Program-made: the position numbers and the translations under genes
In this document: positions 62,719-64,000 of the stretch, piece after piece
How the letters are laid out: the number at the start of each line of letters is the position of its first letter
Position numbering within the stretch: the stretch's first letter is position 1
Assembly: GCA_047967505.1 (NCBI GenBank)
Contig: CM106538.1
DNA length: 64,000 nucleotides
DNA from: Dipteris shenzhenensis
Lineage: Eukaryota; Polypodiophyta; Polypodiopsida; Gleicheniales
Direction: 5' to 3' (one strand)
Notes under the pieces: model-generated
Database searches by the model: none
What the model was told of the DNA's origin: nothing
Seen by the model: only the letters and a program-made list of their open reading frames with translations

Positions 62719-62899
62719 TACATAGCCACCAGTCGTAGTCGATTAGACCCAATTGGGTGACCGACCCAGTCCGCCCAAAACGGCCGACTGGGGCTCGGTC
62801 CTGAAATAGGCCACCGAACACACAATAGAATCGTGGCACAAAATAGAGCAATTGACCTACGGCCATCTGGGATCATCTGGGGCCACCCCACGCTTAGCC

Positions 62900-63615
62900 A
62901 ACACCACATAGGAAGCACGACACCTATCATGACATACACTTTGATCACAGCCTCTCACTGGCCTACTTTGGACGCCTAAACAGACTCCTAACCTACATTG
63001 ATCAAATACCACTCGTGCTGCCGTGATTAGTCGCACACTCCACGAGGCTGCCCTTCAAATCTTTCCCCACACCACACGGTCTACTAGACCACCATCTCTT
63101 GGTGTTGTACCCTGCAACAACTGGTACGATGCGGAGTGCAAGGCTTATCGCCGCTAGCTCTGACTTGAAACCAGATGTCACCTCCCAAATACACTAAACA
63201 CGGTACGCAAGTATCGACGTCTCGTACGTCGGAAGAAGCAGACATTTCTTCGTCGAAATGAGGAGGAGCTACTGAACATCTTGTATAGCAACAACTCTAA
63301 GGATTTTTGGCGGAGATTCCTTGAGCGTAGGTCTCCATCACCCCTCACCGACACGAGAGTTTGGCACACGTATGCACACCATCTTTATGATGTCCCACAC
63401 CAGCCCACTCCAAATCTCATACACACACCTCGCCCCACCACTTGCACGTTGTTCACCAAAGGGCCGAGTCAAGGACGTGACATTGAAAGTGCACAATGGC
63501 CGAGCTAAGGATCGTGAGGGGCTATGCATTGAGTTTATTGCATATGTGATCGACACGTTAGCCCTGATCCTAGCAAAGCTATTCAATGACGCTGTTTGCC
63601 TTGGCTTCCCCCGCA
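62900..63615 (+). mobile_element. Non-L1 LINE fragment (linker and RT start)
   Basis: Plus-strand copy nearly the same as the linker of copy C: NNSKDFWRRFLERRSPSPLT then DTRVWHTYAHHLYDVPHQPT and REGLCIEFIAYVIDTLALIL. It ends before the RT core and abuts another copy. Confidence 0.8.
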
Positions 63616-63619
63616 CTTC

Positions 63620-64000
63620 GCCATATGCACCTACATCAGGATATCCCAGACCTTTCATCCCGCGGGAAAGTTCTCCTTGTTTGAGACTTCAACGCCAGGA
63701 TGAGTACGCGACAGGCACCACTCCTGGACTTCCGAGACGACTCTATGATGCTACCAGACATGGACCTAGATGGAGCAGGTATGACTAGGACCTCATCGGA
63801 CCGACACGGGCCTGTTACACCATATGGACACGCGCTCCTTGATTTGGGTAGGATGCATGATCTCATCATCTACAACGGGCTCGACCTATGGCCCTCCTCA
63901 GGTGGTTTTACTTGCTTCCCACATGGGGGGGGGCACTAGTGTAGTAGATTACATCATGGGATCCCCTACCTTCACTTCATGTATCACCGACTTCACCGTA
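63620..64000 (+). mobile_element. Non-L1 LINE endonuclease fragment, runs off window
   Basis: Plus-strand endonuclease: RGKVLLV, a TGA at 63682-63684, then DFNARMSTRQAPLLDF, HALLDLGRMHDLIIYNGL and SGGFTCFPHGGG. The TGA replaces the glycine codon of the GDFN motif. It then reaches MGSPTFTSCITDFTV as in copy C. This is the only place in the window where the endonuclease core of this lineage is visible. Confidence 0.82.

Overview
The window looks like nuclear DNA of a land plant with a repeat-rich genome. The evidence is plant-type L1 LINEs (DUF4283-like ORF1 with zinc knuckle), a chromodomain Ty3 element, Ty1/copia elements with initiator-Met-type primer sites, GT-AG introns, and one host gene with land-plant homologues. 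I cannot name the species. Very long TE-filled introns suggest a large genome (fern, lycophyte or gymnosperm are guesses). No prokaryotic genes, tRNA, rRNA or CRISPR were seen.

Host gene: one plus-strand gene threads through most of the window. Thirteen supported exons lie between about 3666 and 47884. They join in frame through GT-AG junctions into part of a large ARM/HEAT-like helical protein with a charged coiled coil near its C terminus. Two introns are huge: 4608-17989 (13.4 kb) and 18430-41985 (23.6 kb). After the last visible exon at 47884 there are at least 16 kb more of repeats. The gene's start and end are outside the window.

Layout. 1-2.7 kb: minus-strand L1 with intact ORF1 and the endonuclease part of ORF2, preceded by an array of GTAC-core motifs. 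2.76-2.9 kb: CA/CT microsatellite. 3.67-4.6 kb: first exon cluster. 5.5-17.4 kb: nested, mostly minus-strand copies of a non-L1 APE-type LINE, a hairpin array (7.39-7.68 kb) and the 5' half of a Ty3 element (10.4-13.2 kb). 18.0-18.4 kb: two exons. 19-25.5 kb: LINE, copia and gag fragments. 25.8-30.0 kb: an LTR element with both LTRs but only gag remnants. 30.9-33.7 kb: internally deleted L1. 33.7-39.9 kb: chromovirus with an extra ORF before gag, no reverse transcriptase and a truncated 3' LTR. 39.9-41.6 kb: another L1. 42.0-47.9 kb: main host exons. 48-64 kb: LINEs of several lineages, a 143-bp tandem duplication, GA/CT-rich tracts and a deleted copia element (60.1-62.7 kb).

The most unusual signals are non-coding: (1) a tandem array of small hairpins whose stems change together on both arms and whose loops are often cUNCGg; (2) the same-sense CCGTAC(A/G) array in both an L1 leader and a chromovirus leader; (3) a TGACGTGGCA array upstream of a Ty3 gag; (4) two mutually exclusive hairpins followed by a (CT)n tail at the 3' ends of the non-L1 LINEs; (5) the extra chromovirus ORF overlapping gag by 14 nt.
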